Origin: Paraburkholderia phenazinium
GTDB lineage: Bacteria > Pseudomonadota > Gammaproteobacteria > Burkholderiales > Burkholderiaceae
Length of the DNA: 64,000 bases
Direction of reading: 5' to 3'
Assembly: GCF_900142845.1 (NCBI RefSeq)
Contig: NZ_FSRU01000001.1
Coordinates: 992,001 to 1,056,000, forward strand
Positions 28,401 through 36,943 of the stretch are shown one piece after another. A model generated the notes under the pieces. It did not search any database. It was not told the DNA's origin and was given only the letters and a program-made list of their open reading frames with translations. Each line of letters starts with the position of its first letter. Within the stretch, counting starts at the first letter, position 1. The position numbers were made by a program, and so were the translations under genes.

Positions 28401-31400
28401 CACCGGCAATGCGCTCACCGGCACGCACAGCGCGACGCCCACAGTGTTTGACGTGCAGTCCTCCGCTGTGTGGCAACAGTATTCGCAATACACGCTGACC
28501 AGCGCCAACAGCTTCTTCCCGCCGCTTGCTTCGAGCGCCGGCGATGTCACGCCGCCGCTGCCGATGGATGCCGGTCAACTGGTGCTGGCGGCCGCCCAGG
28601 GGCTGACGCTCGGCGGCACGCTCAAGACGGCGGCCGCGCCGGGTGGTGCGCCCGCCGAGGTGGATATCGCCTCGCAGGCGATCCAGATTGTCGGCAGCGG
28701 CGAAGCGGCCTTGCCCGGCTATCTGCAGATCAGCGCGGGGCAACTCGATGCACTTGATGCCGGCAGTCTTCTGTTGGGCGGTATCCGCACCCAGACGACC
28801 AGCGGCGTGACGATCGATCCGGTTGCGACAAGCGTGGTGTTGTCGAACGACGCGGCCAACCCGTTGAGCGGGCCCGAGGTGATGCTGGTTTCGGCGAACA
28901 CTGTGCAGGTCGACTCGGGCAGCGTGATCGCAGCACAAGGCGCCTATCCGGCGGCGAAGGATGCGCCGATCACGATCAGCGCTAATGCCGCCACGAATAC
29001 AAGCGACGGCGCCTTGCTGATTGTCACGAATGGTGCGGATTCGGTGGTCACGCGATCGGGCACCGTGAACGGCACGGGCTTACTGACGGTAGGAGCCGGC
29101 GCGACGCTCACGGGCGGCCAGGCACTGACGCTCGATTCATCGGGCAACCTGAGCTTCGATCCCGCCGCGACGCTATCGGGCAATACGATTGCCATCGACG
29201 GTTCGGCGATCAGCTTTACGAGCCAGACCGGCGCAGCCGCGGCGGCACTGCCCGGCTTCGTAGCCGGGCCGACGCAACTCGCGCAACTGGCAAACGCTCA
29301 GGATGTGATCCTGCGCAGTACAGGGACGATGTACTTTGACGGCACGGTCGATGCAACCTTCGGCAAGGACGTCGATTTGAGCGCCGGCTCATTCTCGAGC
29401 AATGGCGGAGCGGTCACGATCAATGCGCAGGAAGTCGCGTTCACCAACGAAGTCGGGGCAACCGTGCCGACAGCCACCATGGGGTCAGGCACGCTCACGG
29501 TCAATGCGGGCGAGATCGACTTCGGCACGGGTGACAAGACGACGGCGGGTTTCGGTTCCGCAACCTTTAACGCAACGGGTGGCATAGTCGGTCAAGGCAA
29601 CGGAAGCTTCGGCTTCGGCGCGCAGCCCGTCACGCTCAACGCACCGATCTATCTGGCCGATACCGGTTCGAGTTCGACGTTGACTACAACCGGCACACTG
29701 AATCTGAACAGTGGTGGGGGGACCGCCCTCACGCTGCAGCCGTTAGGCGGCGCATTCTCGTTCATTGGCGGCACGGTGAACGTCAACGGTGCGACCATCG
29801 ATGCGCCGGCAGGCAATGTCAGCATGGAAGCGACCAGCGGGAATTTGAACGTCAACAGTGGTTCGACCATCAGTTCGGCGGGCTTTTCGTTTCCGTTCTT
29901 CGACATAACCGAATATGTACCGGCCGGCTCGATTTCCCTGACGTCCGATGTGGGTTCGGTCAACGTCGCAGCGGGGTCGACACTGAATTTCTCGGGAGCG
30001 AACGGTGGCGGGACGGCGGGCAGTTTGACACTGTCAGCACCAGATCAGACGGTGAACCTGGCGGGCACCATCAAGGGCAACGCGGCGAGCGGTTATCTGG
30101 GCGGTTCGTTCTCGTTGAACACGGGCGGTGCGGTCGATCTCGACAATCTCTCTAACGAGCTTGCGTCGAGCGGGGTGAATGACGCGATCACGGTGCAGAC
30201 CAATGCCGGCAACCTGACACTGTCGGCGGGCAATACGCTGACTGCCCATGTGGTTTCGCTGACGGCCGATGGTGGGGCAGGAGGGCAGGACCCGAACAAC
30301 GGTAACGTGCAGATTCTCGGCACGATCGACGCGAGCGGCAACGCAGGCGGGATAATCGACCTGTACGGCAAGAGCGGTGTCAATCTGCAGGGCTCGCTGA
30401 TCGCGACGGGCTCGAGCGCGACCGAGCAGGGTGGCACCGTCAACATCGGCACGACGGGTAACGGCAGTACCACCAGCCTGAATTCGAACTACGGCTATGA
30501 GAACGTGCTGCCGGCGGACTCGGGTGTCATCACGGTAGGCAACAACGCGCTCATTGACGTTTCGGGCGGCACGGCAGGCGGCCTGTCGGGCGGCACGGTG
30601 AACTTCCGCGCACCGATCCTGACTGACGGCACCGTGAACGTGACGATCGCGCCGGGCGCGCAGATCAAGGGCTCACGCGCGACGACGCTGGCGGCCTATG
30701 CAGTATGGAGTACCGACGATCAGAGCACCAACGCCGCGCAGCACTTTGACGGCATCGTCGATCCGGCGGGCTGGTACGACAGCAGTGGCAATCTGGTTGC
30801 GGGTACGTTCACGAGCCAGGACGGCACCACCACCATCACCTACACGCCGGCGAACGGCACCACGCCGGCCAGCCTGTCGAACGAACCGGGCGCAACAGCC
30901 GCTCAGGTGGCCGCGGATCTGGCCTTGGATCTGGAGACCGATTATTTCGCACCGGCGAGTGGTGCGGCCGACACAAACCATCAAGTGTTCTATGGTTACC
31001 AGGCGGACGGTACGACGCCCGGCACGCTGATGGGCTTCGTGGAAAAAGGCGTACAGAGCGTAGCGAACCAGTTTGCGGGGACGAACGTCGCGAACTTCGC
31101 GGTGGCGCCCGGTATCGATCTGGACAACCCGGATCCCAATATCAACGGCGGCAATATCTCGATCCTGACGAACTGGAACCTGGGTGCAGGAAGCTCGCCC
31201 ACTAGCCTGGCATTCCGCTTTGACGGTCAGGCGCCGATCATCACATTCCGGGCCGAGAACAATGTTGAAGTGAAGGCGAGCCTCACGGACGGGTTCTTCC
31301 AGATCGCCAATCCAACGGGTACGGGTTTAACGGCGACCGCTCCGGCCTATTCGAACCTCTACACGCAGGATGCGGCGTTATATACCCCTGGTTCGAATGG

Positions 31401-34400
31401 GTTCTACTACGGCGGATACTATCTGCAACACGGTCGCGCCTCACCCATTGCGGCTCCCGCCAGTAGTCTCAGTGTTCCACAAACCTCTAGCCAGGCCGAG
31501 GAGTACTACGGCCTCTACAGCGCATACCTCGCATATTTGCTTCAGCCGCTCGATGGTACCGAGAGCGCATTTAGCGGCCTTTCCGGGACCACCCCAGTTG
31601 CAATTCTCGACCTGTCTGGTGCTAGCGGCCGTGTGACTGGCTGGACGTTGAATCCGATTGCCAGCAATCAGCCGACACTGACGAACCCGGCTCCATCGGC
31701 GGATGACCCAGCTGCCTACCTGAAATACCTCGCAACCTACAACACATATCTCGATAGCGAAATCACGTACTTTGAGACCACCGGCGTCGCTCCGAATCTG
31801 GTGTGGGTGCAACCTCCTCCGCTGCCGGTTGCCAACGGCAGCGTGCTCCCTCCGGGGACGAGCATCACCGTTACTCCGGCCGCAACCGAGAACTCGCCGT
31901 CGCCGGTCGCCACTGCCGGCAATATCCTGCCGCTTCTGACGGCGTCACTGAACAAGGGCAACAGTTCCACGTTTAATGTCGTCGCCGGAGCGAACCTGGC
32001 GAGCGCCAACCCGCTCGCTTTGCAGGCCGCCGCGCTTTTCTCGGCATCATCCACCAGCACTCCGTCTGGCTCAGTCATATTGAGTGGAAATTTCGCCTAC
32101 GACAACGCCAACAATCCCAACACGCCAAATGATCTGACGTTACTGGCCCCGACGATGATACGCACGGGTACCGGCTCGATCAGCGTGGCGGCGGCGAACG
32201 ATGTGTGGCTGTTCGACCCGACCGACACACCGACATCGTTGCTGGGACAAACTGCGCCGTTGCTCATGTCCGCACCGGGGGTGATCTACACAGCCGGTGC
32301 ACCTGCACTGGGGGCGCCGCTTGGCAGCACCGATTCAATAGTCCTTGGATCATCGTCGAGCCAGGTGCCCGATCTGATTGTCACGTCTGCGGTCAATCCT
32401 GACGGTGCCGGGAACGTCTCTATCGTGGCGCAGAACAACATCACGGGTATGGAAAACGTCGTCGATGCGACGGGTGCCGTGACCGGTAAGGCGGGCCAGA
32501 GCCTGAGCCAGTTCTGGTGGCAATGGATGGAGGTCACCGGTACCCCGACCGTGGTTCAGATCGGAGGTAATAACACATACTTGCCGATTGATCAGACCTC
32601 CATCGATTTCGGTGCATTCGATCAGGGCGTGATGAGCGTGGGGGGCAACGTTTCCGTCTCGGCCGGTGGCAATATTTCCGACCTGGCTGTGTCGTTACCG
32701 ACCACGTGGTACCTGAGCAGCAACGGCACGCCCGTTACCGTCGGCGGGGGTAACCTGACCGTAAGCGCTGCCGGCAACATACTCAGTGGCGATTACTTCG
32801 TGGCGAAAGGCACAGGGACAATTACGGCAGGAGGTCAGATTGCTGCGGATTTCAGCACGTTGAACGGTTCATCAATGACTCCCGTGGCCACATTGTTCGC
32901 GACCCAGGATGGGGTTCTCGACATCAGCGCCAGGCAAGGCGTCGATATCGGTGGCGTGCTCGATCCGTCTTATGTTGAAGGCAATACGCTGATCAACAGT
33001 TATCGTCAGCATGCCGATTTTCAAGGGTATTCTTCGACCTCCGCAGTGAACGTCTCGTCGACGACGGGCGATATCGATTTCGGCACGTTGAGTGCCATTG
33101 GGTTTATCGGCGGTGGCAGTAGCGTTACGGGAGCCCCCGATTTCTCATACGTTCTGCCCGCGACCGTCAATCTGACGGCTTTTACTGGTGGCATAACCGT
33201 GGCGTCCGGTGGGGAGCTCTATCCGTCAGTGACGGGCAATCTCAGCCTGATTGCCGATCAGTCGATCAATCTATCGAACCAGAGCGGATCGCTCACCGCA
33301 TTCGGCATGCTCGACATTGATCCATCGTTAATGCCTTCGCCGACGGATTTTGACGCGACCGTTCCGGAGCTAGGTACGGCAGCGAGCGATAGCGATGCGG
33401 CACACGCTCAGACTCCCCTCCATGAGTATGACCCGGTCCCCGCGCGCATCTACAGTCTGACCGGCAGCATCGTGGATGGTTTTCTCGAGCCGCCGGGAGC
33501 ACAGTTCGCCGGCTTCTATGATGACCTGGTTAATGTCGTGGTCGATAAGCCCGCGTCGATCGAGGCCGGCCTGGATATCGTCAATCTGTCGTTCGAGGGA
33601 CAGAATCTGCGAGACGACGACGTTACGCGCGTTGTGGCAGGACGGGATATCTACGACACGCCATTAGTCAACAACCCTGTTGTATTGCCGAATCTACAGC
33701 TCGGTGGGCCGGGCTATTTTGACGTCGAAGCTGGACGCAATATTGGTCCCTTGACTAGCCAGCTACAGGTGACCGACGCTGGTTACATTTCTCCGGTCGC
33801 AGGCAACGCCGCCACCACCGGCATCGACGCCGTGGGCAACGCCAATAATCCGGAGTTGCCGCACGAAAGCGCCAACGTCGAGGTATTGTTCGGCGTTGGG
33901 CCAGGCATCGCCGATGCGAACTTCATCTCAACCTATATCAACCCCTCGAGCGTGGTGCCTGGAATCACAGGAACCACGCAGGCGTTGATTGCCTTCATGG
34001 AGCAGTACGATGAAGGACAGGTCGTGGATACAGGATTGAAGTCCCAACAGGACGCACTGCAGAATCGGTTTGGTACGCTGGACGCCGCGCGAGCGTGGGC
34101 ACAGTTCCAGACACTGCCGGCCTATGTTCAGCAACTGTTTGTCGAGCAGGTTTTTTTCAGCATCCTGACGCAGGTCGGGAACGAGATCAACGATCCTACC
34201 AGTCAGTATTTTAAACAGTATGCGAGAGGCTTCCAGGCGATCAACACGCTGTTCCCTGCTTCATTGGGATACACGGCGAACGATCTTGGAGGCGGGGCCA
34301 ACGGAGCGAACGCACCGGTTCAAACAGGCAATCTCGACATTCGCGGCTCGACGATCCAGACGCAGCAGGGTGGCAATATCTCGATCCTTGGGCCGGGCGG

Positions 34401-35094
34401 AGAGGCGTTGGTCGGCAGTTCCTCGGCGCCACCTGCTACCGCCAACGCCGGTCCCGGCACGCAGGGCATCCTGACGCTGGAGCAGGGCGATATCGACATC
34501 TTCACCGATCAGAGTCTGTTGCTCGCACAGAGTCGCGTGTTCACCGAGCAGGGCGGCAACATGACGATCTGGAGTTCGAACGGAAATATCGATGCGGGCA
34601 AGGGTTCAACCACCGTGGCGGATGTCCCGCCACCCGAATACGTGTGCGACGCGAATCACTTCTGTACGCTGGACGCCAAAGGAGAGGTGACGGGCGCAGG
34701 GATTGCCACGCTGCAGACCATTCCCGGAGCGGCAGTGGGTAACGTCAACCTGCTCGCGCCGCGGGGTATTGTAGATGCGGGGGCGGCGGGGATACGCGTG
34801 TCGGGTGATCTGAATGTGGCGGCGCTGCAGGTGCTGAATGCAGCCAATATTCAGACTCAAGGTAAGCAGACCGGTGTACCTACGCCGCCGGCGTCGAACG
34901 CGGGTGCGCTGACGGCAGCGAGTGCCGCGACCTCGGCCGTGACGCAGATCGCTCAGAACCTGGTGAATAACAATGCTTCGGGTATCGCGTCGCGTCAGTG
35001 GGTGATTTCGGTGGAAGTCGAAGGGTTTGGCGACGATGCGTCGTCGGATTCGGATTCGGACGCGGCACGCAAGCGCAAGCAGCGTCAGAAGTAG
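22408..35094 (+). CDS. Giant filamentous-haemagglutinin-family exoprotein (TpsA), 4228 residues
   Basis: An extended signal peptide (about 1-44, ending AHA) is followed by the two-partner-secretion domain (about 110-290) with the conserved ILNRI and NRNGILFG (249-256) motifs. The body is a long run of beta-helix-type repeats rich in Gly, Ser, Thr, Asn and Val. A late region (GNVSVSAGGNISDLAVSLPTTW and following) resembles DUF3739, which occurs with such proteins. In the mature chain I found only two cysteines, C4080 and C4086. The end is WVISVEVEGFGDD, an acidic SDSDSD stretch and a basic tail. Such proteins cross the outer membrane through a TpsB partner; that partner is encoded at 49254, unusually 14 kb away. 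Likely an adhesin or fibrous surface protein. The region around 31.3-32.2 kb has a different character (Tyr-rich, less GC). Confidence 0.9.
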   Translation: MKARGRAQKQTSPFPETIRSDIRPLCRAIAMVVAASAVSGAAHAAGLVNLSNISSQSGTARAAAGTPGLANLGVGVSPQQALQSSAPSIRNLATAAQGIAQQIAAQQAAAAAGATTPSNVPNGLAVGGLQVAPGITFVPELNGNQTVLVSQNTNISSPLLWVNAYGPQQTVNPNGSVTVNVQQTSQNAVATWQTMNVGKQTTLNFDQSGGTQSNGANNWIILNRIEDPSGAPSQILGNITAQGTVLVINRNGILFGAGSQVNVHSLLASSLDLLNRDDYIVANAPTILGGAPLVSGNLVQDAAEIVASNQLFLNLPGTTDGGLAALEAGTSSTTTSGKGNPNEILGLGNNVSVSSANQLQTPGNITIAPGASITTSADGSASDGGFVLIAAPNVNNAGSITVAPAGQVVLAAGIGVSLIPETSNPQVLIPLLSGRVGIPTGTSTSIDITPAGSLVNTGIIRADRGNIDLLGSSVAQNGVVGVTTSVNTPGNISISTVDEYVANTPTGTAYTGSGGVVTGSNTGLPTSRAGQLTFGPGSVTAVLPDTDGETATSTPGESTFTPGGVSMTAGSVWFQSGSLVEAPGSTVSVVALTPSAAGDITPPGDTAVQGRIYLDTGAIIDVSGRANVELPISDILLDVGTINENDLANSPLLRNTFLNGLSGVVVDSTLSGTSSDGVQWVGSPILNLAGAVDLMPRTVDQLLINGGTITLSGNQVMTADGSSLNLNGGYIHYLGGVVNTTRLVDANGAIVPIGEASPYDTYVGIAGEFVDSHPRWGITNEWFNPLLSGGAYESDYIVGGNAGTLNVFASQAMVLDGDITAQSLSGEKQVQGNDQSTGGSFNLGSLALASLTQGPNSSTTGESGTVILQGSAPELNDLPSSTGTAFTANTPLDSAALGTLSSTDPQNVLATTVVPVNTLNSGGFANVSVTENGTGSGIVVAQGTQLAVQPGGSIKFVSPGAAVSVLGSLIAPSGVISISTGGGGGSDPAGGGILVGPDAVLSVAGQWVNNDVAAAPGTTLGDSEYINGGTITLTTGLASAVNSNGTVVTDRTGSIVLQSGSVVDVSSGGEIQSNGQMLMQNGIPDGTGGSLAMITYSTNTTDSYGGGGGPDLPTTQPTAGQIVMDGTIKSMGFAGGGTLTLQAPGFQIGGDPAQAPAGDLYLPTDFFAQQGFGKYILNALYDATVAPGATVQLTQQNLLPDFVALQQTATGADITAAGLTTPGTLDPYHRQATSLVMTGGAYLDWENKAKFTPDYAGVTGGVTVGAGASIVGDAGASIGLGSPAQVTVLGSIVAPGGSITLSADSGGNGFAMPGQLSLDFTSPSQSVWLGPNAVLDVAGVALTNPLAAPVKNGLQTVVPDTGKVLPGGSVTISDDSGYVVAQAGSVIDVSGTSANFDELQSNGRYASQQVWSDAGSITLGAASGLMFDGTLQAQPGAAQAQGGTLTILPDTTAVTLTGHPDESSPGAQILILQQSGNFVPAGLMPGQSIAGVVGAGGEATGVLQFAADRLTGSGIGTLVIGILGNSASIPVAFAGNVDLNLSNAVEINTPQITALSTAQVSSLEKGTANVASLLGDEPGATAPTSIGSTVTINAPYVALIGTTLSASSPTALVEAAADSTLNVNASFIDLENQFELNNFGQANFTSSGDIRLSSTNVAASGANALAPGELFTPGNLTFKAADLYPSTGSAFILDAVGPTESGAPAPTTITFLGNGSSGVPLSAGGALLVDATDIVQAGTVRAPSGSLIFGVGNTTDTTTQSEFNALPLVATNSVSLANGSVTSVSLDGTIIPYGTTVDGVEWQFNPIPGLNAGPDVTAPPAKFVSVNGSNVSLDPGATVDLSGGGDLQAEEWVSGTGGTRDVLSQYNISYATSTTGTAVPVNVGAANVYAILPGAQSSVAAYDPVFAQTTQPQTGTSGTVGTITDSIGVGKAALNVATGTSVYLSGVPGLAAGYYTLLPAEYATLPGAYRVTVSSSSGTVTPGASMTLPDGTVQVAGYTGNALTGTHSATPTVFDVQSSAVWQQYSQYTLTSANSFFPPLASSAGDVTPPLPMDAGQLVLAAAQGLTLGGTLKTAAAPGGAPAEVDIASQAIQIVGSGEAALPGYLQISAGQLDALDAGSLLLGGIRTQTTSGVTIDPVATSVVLSNDAANPLSGPEVMLVSANTVQVDSGSVIAAQGAYPAAKDAPITISANAATNTSDGALLIVTNGADSVVTRSGTVNGTGLLTVGAGATLTGGQALTLDSSGNLSFDPAATLSGNTIAIDGSAISFTSQTGAAAAALPGFVAGPTQLAQLANAQDVILRSTGTMYFDGTVDATFGKDVDLSAGSFSSNGGAVTINAQEVAFTNEVGATVPTATMGSGTLTVNAGEIDFGTGDKTTAGFGSATFNATGGIVGQGNGSFGFGAQPVTLNAPIYLADTGSSSTLTTTGTLNLNSGGGTALTLQPLGGAFSFIGGTVNVNGATIDAPAGNVSMEATSGNLNVNSGSTISSAGFSFPFFDITEYVPAGSISLTSDVGSVNVAAGSTLNFSGANGGGTAGSLTLSAPDQTVNLAGTIKGNAASGYLGGSFSLNTGGAVDLDNLSNELASSGVNDAITVQTNAGNLTLSAGNTLTAHVVSLTADGGAGGQDPNNGNVQILGTIDASGNAGGIIDLYGKSGVNLQGSLIATGSSATEQGGTVNIGTTGNGSTTSLNSNYGYENVLPADSGVITVGNNALIDVSGGTAGGLSGGTVNFRAPILTDGTVNVTIAPGAQIKGSRATTLAAYAVWSTDDQSTNAAQHFDGIVDPAGWYDSSGNLVAGTFTSQDGTTTITYTPANGTTPASLSNEPGATAAQVAADLALDLETDYFAPASGAADTNHQVFYGYQADGTTPGTLMGFVEKGVQSVANQFAGTNVANFAVAPGIDLDNPDPNINGGNISILTNWNLGAGSSPTSLAFRFDGQAPIITFRAENNVEVKASLTDGFFQIANPTGTGLTATAPAYSNLYTQDAALYTPGSNGFYYGGYYLQHGRASPIAAPASSLSVPQTSSQAEEYYGLYSAYLAYLLQPLDGTESAFSGLSGTTPVAILDLSGASGRVTGWTLNPIASNQPTLTNPAPSADDPAAYLKYLATYNTYLDSEITYFETTGVAPNLVWVQPPPLPVANGSVLPPGTSITVTPAATENSPSPVATAGNILPLLTASLNKGNSSTFNVVAGANLASANPLALQAAALFSASSTSTPSGSVILSGNFAYDNANNPNTPNDLTLLAPTMIRTGTGSISVAAANDVWLFDPTDTPTSLLGQTAPLLMSAPGVIYTAGAPALGAPLGSTDSIVLGSSSSQVPDLIVTSAVNPDGAGNVSIVAQNNITGMENVVDATGAVTGKAGQSLSQFWWQWMEVTGTPTVVQIGGNNTYLPIDQTSIDFGAFDQGVMSVGGNVSVSAGGNISDLAVSLPTTWYLSSNGTPVTVGGGNLTVSAAGNILSGDYFVAKGTGTITAGGQIAADFSTLNGSSMTPVATLFATQDGVLDISARQGVDIGGVLDPSYVEGNTLINSYRQHADFQGYSSTSAVNVSSTTGDIDFGTLSAIGFIGGGSSVTGAPDFSYVLPATVNLTAFTGGITVASGGELYPSVTGNLSLIADQSINLSNQSGSLTAFGMLDIDPSLMPSPTDFDATVPELGTAASDSDAAHAQTPLHEYDPVPARIYSLTGSIVDGFLEPPGAQFAGFYDDLVNVVVDKPASIEAGLDIVNLSFEGQNLRDDDVTRVVAGRDIYDTPLVNNPVVLPNLQLGGPGYFDVEAGRNIGPLTSQLQVTDAGYISPVAGNAATTGIDAVGNANNPELPHESANVEVLFGVGPGIADANFISTYINPSSVVPGITGTTQALIAFMEQYDEGQVVDTGLKSQQDALQNRFGTLDAARAWAQFQTLPAYVQQLFVEQVFFSILTQVGNEINDPTSQYFKQYARGFQAINTLFPASLGYTANDLGGGANGANAPVQTGNLDIRGSTIQTQQGGNISILGPGGEALVGSSSAPPATANAGPGTQGILTLEQGDIDIFTDQSLLLAQSRVFTEQGGNMTIWSSNGNIDAGKGSTTVADVPPPEYVCDANHFCTLDAKGEVTGAGIATLQTIPGAAVGNVNLLAPRGIVDAGAAGIRVSGDLNVAALQVLNAANIQTQGKQTGVPTPPASNAGALTAASAATSAVTQIAQNLVNNNASGIASRQWVISVEVEGFGDDASSDSDSDAARKRKQRQK

Positions 35095-35103
35095 CAGGCA
35101 TTA

Positions 35104-35142
35104 AAGCATCGCGCTGGTCGATCGGTGACCTGCGCGATGCTT
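35104..35142 (+). terminator. Hairpin after the giant exoprotein gene
   Basis: AAGCATCGCGC (35104-35114) pairs with GCGCGATGCTT (35132-35142). The 11-bp stem begins nine bases after the stop codon but has no T-run, so it is a possible Rho-dependent or mRNA-stabilising hairpin. Confidence 0.5.
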
Positions 35143-35220
35143 GACGCTGCTGCACGAGCAGTATTCCTGATCTTCATGTGAAGTTCCTCCACGATCAATA
35201 CGACCGTGAGCGAATAGCAC

Positions 35221-35264
35221 AAAAGAAAAATCTCCCGCCCCGAGACGTTACGGGGCGGGAGATT
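35221..35264 (-). terminator. Rho-independent terminator of the PstS-like gene
   Basis: A perfect 14-bp stem (AATCTCCCGCCCCG at 35229-35242 with its complement at 35251-35264) and an eight-base loop are followed, reading the minus strand, by a T-rich tract (complement of AAAAGAAAAA at 35221-35230). It lies 46 bases beyond the stop of the minus-strand PstS-like gene. Confidence 0.88.
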
Positions 35265-35309
35265 GGAGCGCGATACCGAAGCGGCTAGCGCCATGTGGTG
35301 CGCATCAGA

Positions 35310-36626
35310 TTAGCGGCCCGAGCCGGACGTACATTCGGTGCCGTTGATGTTGAGATTGAAGCCGCTCGTGTTGCTCAGGAAGTCGGCCGTGATCGCCGAC
35401 ACATAGGCCGTCGGCACGTCAAAGCCGTTGCCATTGACGACCGACGTAAACTCCGCGGTCGAGTAGTGGTCTGTCAGGAAGTTCACCAGGCTGGAGGCGA
35501 CGGCAGGGGTAGCGTAGCACTCGCTGAGAATGATCTGGCTTGTTCCGGACACCGGATAACCCGTGGTCGGATTGGCGGAATTCGGTACCCAGTTCGACTG
35601 GTTCGCCGCTTTCAGCGCGGTGTTCGGAATGCTGGTTTCCACGGTCTTCACAGCAGCATCAGCCTGCTGGTACGTCGGAGCGATGTCAGCCGTGCCCAGC
35701 GGGGAGTTGGTGATGAAGCGGTTCACCAGGCTGGCGACTGCCTGGGTAGCCGTAGCCGACGAGCTCTGCGGTGCGAGGAACGTGTTGGTGTAGTCCGGGC
35801 TGATATACGCCACGCCGCTGGGGCTGCCCGACGTCGTTTGCGACGCGAGCGACACGAGTTCACCCTTCACATTGCCGCTGCCGCTTTCGCCGACGAAAGT
35901 AGCACCGGTCGGGAAGCCGCTCGGGAAGTTGGACGTGAACGTCTGCGTTTCCAGGAAGGTGATACCTCCTGTTTGGGCGGTCGTGCAGACCTGAGCCAGG
36001 TGGCGCGTCAGCAGATCAGTCGTGCCGCTGCCATCCGAACGGTAGATCACCTTGATCGGTGCGCTGAGCGCGAACAGGGAACCCGTATCCGGGTTGGTCA
36101 CCTGATGCCAGTTGGTCAATGCGCCCGAGAAGATGCCGCACAGATCGCTGTCGTTCAGCGCGACGCTGTGCGTTTGATTCGGGGTCGTTTGCGGTCCCAG
36201 GAGCGTGTCGGTCGACGACGTGGGGCCATTCACGTAGGCGATCGTAATCGGCGTCGTGATGAAGGGAATCTGGATCAGCGGACCACCCTTGTCCGTCGTC
36301 GCAAACGTGCTGTTGTCGTAAGACGTGATTTGCGTCGTCGACAGAGCTGCATCGCTGTTGGCGTAATCAACAGAGCCGGTCAACGTGGCGTTGAAGAACG
36401 TCGCGTTGTCGTTCAGGAAGGCGTTTTGGCCCGTGCCCGAGCTGGTGATGAAATACGTCAGCGCGAGCGTGTCTGCGCCGAAGTCGCCGATTTCCGTCGT
36501 GATCGACGGGCCGACCAGCGACGAACCGCCGCCGAGAACAACCGACTGAGCCATCGCCGAAGATGCGCTAATAGCCGAGAACACCAGAGCAGCAGCAATA
36601 CAGGATTTACGCTTGTTGAAATTCAT
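35310..36626 (-). CDS. Secreted PstS-like substrate-binding protein
   Basis: 438 residues with a clear signal peptide (about 1-27, ending AMAQ). The mature part begins LGGGSSLVGPSI and carries YRSDGSGTTDLLTRHLAQV, the phosphate-binding-type loop of the PstS/DING superfamily. No PstCAB transporter genes are near, which argues against an ordinary import function. In Pseudomonas, PstS/DING-type proteins are known T2SS (Hxc) substrates, and this gene stands between T2SS blocks, so it is a good candidate local T2SS cargo. GAGGG lies seven bases before the ATG. It has its own terminator and a structured AT-rich upstream region. Confidence 0.85.
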   Translation of the reverse strand: MNFNKRKSCIAAALVFSAISASSAMAQSVVLGGGSSLVGPSITTEIGDFGADTLALTYFITSSGTGQNAFLNDNATFFNATLTGSVDYANSDAALSTTQITSYDNSTFATTDKGGPLIQIPFITTPITIAYVNGPTSSTDTLLGPQTTPNQTHSVALNDSDLCGIFSGALTNWHQVTNPDTGSLFALSAPIKVIYRSDGSGTTDLLTRHLAQVCTTAQTGGITFLETQTFTSNFPSGFPTGATFVGESGSGNVKGELVSLASQTTSGSPSGVAYISPDYTNTFLAPQSSSATATQAVASLVNRFITNSPLGTADIAPTYQQADAAVKTVETSIPNTALKAANQSNWVPNSANPTTGYPVSGTSQIILSECYATPAVASSLVNFLTDHYSTAEFTSVVNGNGFDVPTAYVSAITADFLSNTSGFNLNINGTECTSGSGR

Positions 36627-36943
36627 GACACATCCCTCGAAGTTGAGAATGGCAGAAAAGCATCCAGTGCAGCCCGCGACGTCGGCGAACCGCAGAGCAA
36701 ATATAGATTTGAGTTCCCTGCCGGGGAGTTAATCTTTTACGAAAGATTAAAGTCGCTTTGGCAACCGAAGGTACGGACAATTACGTTTCACATACGGTGT
36801 TACGCAACATGAGAATAAAATTCGCGATTTTTATTTGCAGTGAATAAATTTCCGAAAAATAGAAAGTCAGATAATGAAATTGTCCGTACTTTTATTCACC
36901 GTCTTTTAACCGTTCGTCCGGCCGGAGCCGACCTCATCGGGTC
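36627..36943. promoter_or_regulatory. Structured AT-rich upstream region of the PstS-like gene
   Basis: A gap of 317 bases with three notable elements. TTAATCTTT and AAAGATTAA (36729-36750) form a 9-bp palindrome with a four-base loop. GTACGGACAATT (36771-36782) recurs exactly inverted at 36878-36889. TTACGCAACATGAG (36800-36813) resembles the island motif. No gene is visible. Confidence 0.55.

Noticed and set aside
35295..36812. Plus-strand open frame of 505 codons opposite the PstS-like gene
   Set aside because: Arg-rich mirror frame; the minus strand has a signal peptide, family motif and terminator.
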